A stretch of DNA of 64,000 nucleotides, from assembly GCF_012489685.1 (NCBI RefSeq), contig NC_080044.1, positions 71,410,732-71,474,731 on the forward strand, read 5' to 3'. Numbering within the stretch: the stretch's first letter is position 1; each line of letters starts with the position of its first letter. Of the stretch, positions 61,501 to 64,000 are shown piece after piece. The notes beneath the pieces were generated by a model that was given only the letters and a program-made list of their open reading frames with translations, made no database searches and was not told the DNA's origin. Position numbers and translations under genes: made by a program. The DNA is from Lotus japonicus. Taxonomy: Eukaryota > Streptophyta > Magnoliopsida > Fabales > Fabaceae.

Positions 61501-63436
61501 CAGTCCCTGCCACTGAGTCTTCTCAGCCTCCACCAGTGGTTAATGTGCATCCCATGCAAACCAGGGCAAAGTCTGGCATTGTTATGCCAAGGCTTTTTCC
61601 CACTTTGCTTCTAGCACAGGCAGAACCTACAACCACTAAGCATGCTCTTAAAGACCCTAAGTGGTTGGCAGCTATGAAGTCTGAATATGAAGCTCTCATG
61701 ACCAACAATACTTGGACTTTGGTGCCTCTTCCCAAGGGAAGACATCCTATAGGGTGCAAGTGGGTGTTTAGAATAAAGGAAAATGCTGATGGCTCAGTTA
61801 ATAGGTATAAAGCCAGACTTGTGGCTAAGGGATAATAGGAAAACCAGAGAAAGAGAAAAAGATTTGCATATGAAATATTCACTATGAATTGTTAACCGAT
61901 ACAATGAGGATTGAATCCTTATATAGGATTGAAGAAGCTTGCTCTACAAGCTAAACTAACAGCTAAGCTAACTCTAACTGAATGGTAACAACCTCTAACA
62001 GAATTGACAGCTGTTCCTCTAACAGAATTGACAGCTGTTCAAAACAGAATTAACAACTGTGTCCAGCTGGCATTCCAGCTGGCACACACACACTAAGCAT
62101 AACCAATATTTTCATATCACCTATATACTCTAATAAGGGATACCATCAAGTGAAAGGTTTTGACTATGCAGAAACTTTTTCTCCTGTAGTTAAACCTATT
62201 ACAATTCGTTTGATTCTTACCTTGGCTGTGTCTAAACAGTGGCATATTCACCAGCTTGATGTGAATAATGCCTTTCTTCATGGTGCCCTCCAAGAAGAAG
62301 TATATATGCAGCAGCCTGCTGGTTTTCAAAGTTCAGACAAGACCCTAGTTTGCAAGCTGAACAAAGCTTTATATGGGCTCAAACAGGCTCCAAGAGCTTG
62401 GTTTGATAGGTTGAAGACAGCTCTAATCAAATTTGGGTTCAGGGCAAGCTGTTGTGATCCTTCCCTCTTTACTTTCCATCATAAGTCAAGTATCATCTAT
62501 ATTTTGGTCTATGTAGATGACATCATTATCACAGGGAATTTTCTGCCCTTTATTCAAGAGATTGTTCAAAAGCTTAATTCTGAATTTGCTGTAAAACAAT
62601 TGGGTCAGTTAGACTATTTTCTTGGTGTTCAAGTCCATCACTTGCAAGATAGGTCTCTCCTACTTACTCAGACCAAATACATTGGTGATCTTCTTGAAAG
62701 AGCAGACATGGCTGAAGCTAAAGGCATCTCTACACCTATGGTCAGTGGTGCCAAACTAAGCAAGCATGGAGCCGATTATTTTGCAGATCCTACACTCTAT
62801 AGGTCCATAGTTGGGGCCTTGCAATATGCCACTCTTACCAGACCTGAAATAAGCTTTTCAGTCAACAAAGTGTGTCAATTTCTCAGTCAGCCCTTGGAGG
62901 AACATTGGAAGGCAGTTAAGAGGATATTGAGGTATCTAAAGGGTACAATTCATCATGGCTTGCATATCAAGCCTTGTTCTCTGCATTCTCCAGAAGCTCT
63001 AGTGGCATACTGTGATGCTGATTGGGGATCTGATCCTGATGACAGGAGATCCACCTCAGGGTCATGTGTTTTCTTTGGTCCTAATCTTGTCTCTTGGACC
63101 TCTAAGAAGCAAACTTTGGTAGCCAGGTCTAGTACTGAAGCAGAATATAGGAGTCTTGCTAATACCTCAGCTGAGTTGCTATGGATTCAATCATTGTTAC
63201 AAGAGCTGCATGTTCCCTTCACAGTTCCCAGAATTTTCTGTGATAATATGGGAGCTGTTGCATTAACTCATAATCCAGTATTGCATACCCGCACCAAACA
63301 TATGGAACTTGACATTTTCTTTGTTAGAGAGAAGGTGCTGAATAAGTCTTTGTTTGTTCATCATGTTCCTTCCATTGATCAGCTTGCTGACCTCTTCACC
63401 AAAGCACTTTCTCCTACTCGTTTTGAAGACCTTTGA
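58515..63436 (+). pseudogene. D2 gag-pol polyprotein broken by a solo LTR
   Basis: Starts at [12 protein letters not shown] (58515). Gag, CCHC knuckle [14 protein letters not shown], protease [12 protein letters not shown]-pre-integrase, complete integrase ([25 protein letters not shown]), and the start of RT in one frame to a stop at 61835 inside the inserted LTR. After the insertion (303-bp LTR plus 5-bp TSD) RT (YVDDIIITGN) and RNase H continue at 62150-63436 in the frame expected if the insertion were absent. A second change is a TGA about 14 codons before the end, where D1 has AGA. The open codons 58386-58514 are LTR and leader. Confidence 0.9.
61833..62135 (-). mobile_element. Solo LTR of family A inserted in D2
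   Basis: 303 bp, reading identically to 4408-4710, flanked by AGGGA on both sides (61828-61832 and 62136-62140); D1 has a single AGGGA at this place. No internal sequence remains, as expected after recombination between the two LTRs of an inserted element. It fixes the family A LTR ends exactly as TATTAG...CTATTA. Confidence 0.96.
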
Positions 63437-63725
63437 AGCAAACTTAATGTGACTGAGAAACTAGTTTCTCACCCACCTTCAGTTTGAGGGGGTGTATTAG
63501 GATATATGTAGTCACATGCTGACATGGCATTGCTGACATGTCAATCTGTAACAGAATTAGTTATTAGGTGTAACAGAATCAGTTACTGTGTAACTGATTC
63601 TCTCTCTCTCTCTCTCTTAGTAACAGCTTGCTACGCAAGCTTCTCTGATTCTATAAATTGCTAAATGCTATTCATTGTAACTCAACTTTTCAGAAATACA
63701 ATTCAGTTAGAATTTCAACACATGA

Positions 63726-64000
63726 AACATTTATATGGTCAAGATTAACTTACCTGATACGCCCCCCATGTAGACACACAAACATTATGTGGGGTAGAAG
63801 GGTGGACATAGAAAGAAGTGACATCTCCAAATGAAGTGTGATGGTGGCCTATTGTAGCATTTTTAGGTTTTAACCTTTTTTAATAATTTAAGTTGACATC
63901 TGTTATTGATAAACAAAATGAAACTTTGGAATAAGAGTTGTGTCATTCAAGTGACATGTCTTATTTGAGTGAAGTTTTAAATTTCTATTTGCAAAAAGTG
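63726..64000. other. Right-edge stretch, probably VPS13 intron
   Basis: A minus-strand frame (about 63755-63840, TSFGDVTSFYVHPS...) ends at a consensus-looking GTAAGT donor at 63754, but it does not resemble the PH-domain exon expected upstream of 57458. I cannot assign it. Confidence 0.3.

Larger units (their letters stand above)
58216..63720 (+). mobile_element. Ty1/copia element D2, interrupted by a solo LTR
   Basis: TSD CATGA (58211-58215 and 63721-63725). 5' LTR 58216-58453 (238 bp) and 3' LTR 63495-63720 (226 bp). The pair differs by a 12-bp unit near the 3' end and, by eye, two bases. LTR ends are TATTAGG...TTTCAACA; primer-binding site TGGTATCAAGAG directly after the LTR; purine tract TTTGAGGGGGTG before the 3' LTR. 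It lies antisense in the upstream VPS13 intron and in inverted orientation to D1. Confidence 0.95.

Noticed and set aside
63750..63850. Possible exon with a good GTAAGT donor near the right edge
   Set aside because: The sequence TSFGDVTSFYVHPS... does not match the PH-domain part expected just upstream of 57458, and no acceptor could be fixed.

Overview
The window is plant nuclear DNA, probably from a eudicot and most likely a legume (inference from protein similarity and the style of the repeats). It is AT-rich, has spliced genes with GT/AG introns, and is packed with LTR retrotransposons. Two host genes lie on the minus strand. The first (7459-12381) matches plant beta-1,3-galactosyltransferase GALT1, a Golgi enzyme of N-glycan Lewis-a synthesis. 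Six coding exons (569 codons) are visible, but the expected terminal exon is not in the window. The second (14250 to beyond the right edge) is the 3' three-quarters of a giant VPS13-type bridge-like lipid transfer protein gene. I could join 41 exons in phase from 57458 to the stop at 14784, giving 3345 codons without an internal stop. The N-terminal chorein part would lie to the right of the window.

Layout. 1-4710: a Ty1/copia element (A) running off the left edge, inserted in 4711-7429, a Ty3/gypsy derivative with an open gag-protease frame but no RT, RNase H or integrase core. That nest sits in the last visible GALT1 intron. 12.4-14.2 kb: intergenic, with a hAT-like MITE containing a perfect 108-bp tandem duplication. 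14.2-57.5 kb: the VPS13 exons. Their introns carry four copies of a TRIM-like miniature LTR element (T1-T4), several decayed copia ends, and two large nests: D1 (33056-40044) containing B1 (33239-36177), and TRIM T3 containing copia E (45257-53385) containing copia C (48068-53372). 58216-63720: copia D2 on the plus strand, with a solo LTR of family A inserted in its RT region.

Boundaries come from 5-bp target-site duplications (TSDs) read directly: GTTAG for E, CAGTC for C, TTCTG for B1, CAATT for D1, CATGA for D2 and AGGGA for the solo LTR A2. These show that the LTRs of families A, B (B1 and C) and D begin with TATTAG instead of TG, and that E ends in CT instead of CA. The same three families share an AGCTT/AAGCT inverted repeat just upstream of the LTR TATA box. 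The copies look young: few LTR-pair differences, long open frames, and two A-family LTRs identical by eye.

How the genes work together: I see no operon-like or shared function. GALT1 would act in the Golgi and VPS13 at membrane contact sites. The dominant theme is recurrent, nested insertion into introns while the VPS13 exons remain intact. No CRISPR array, rRNA or tRNA gene was found.
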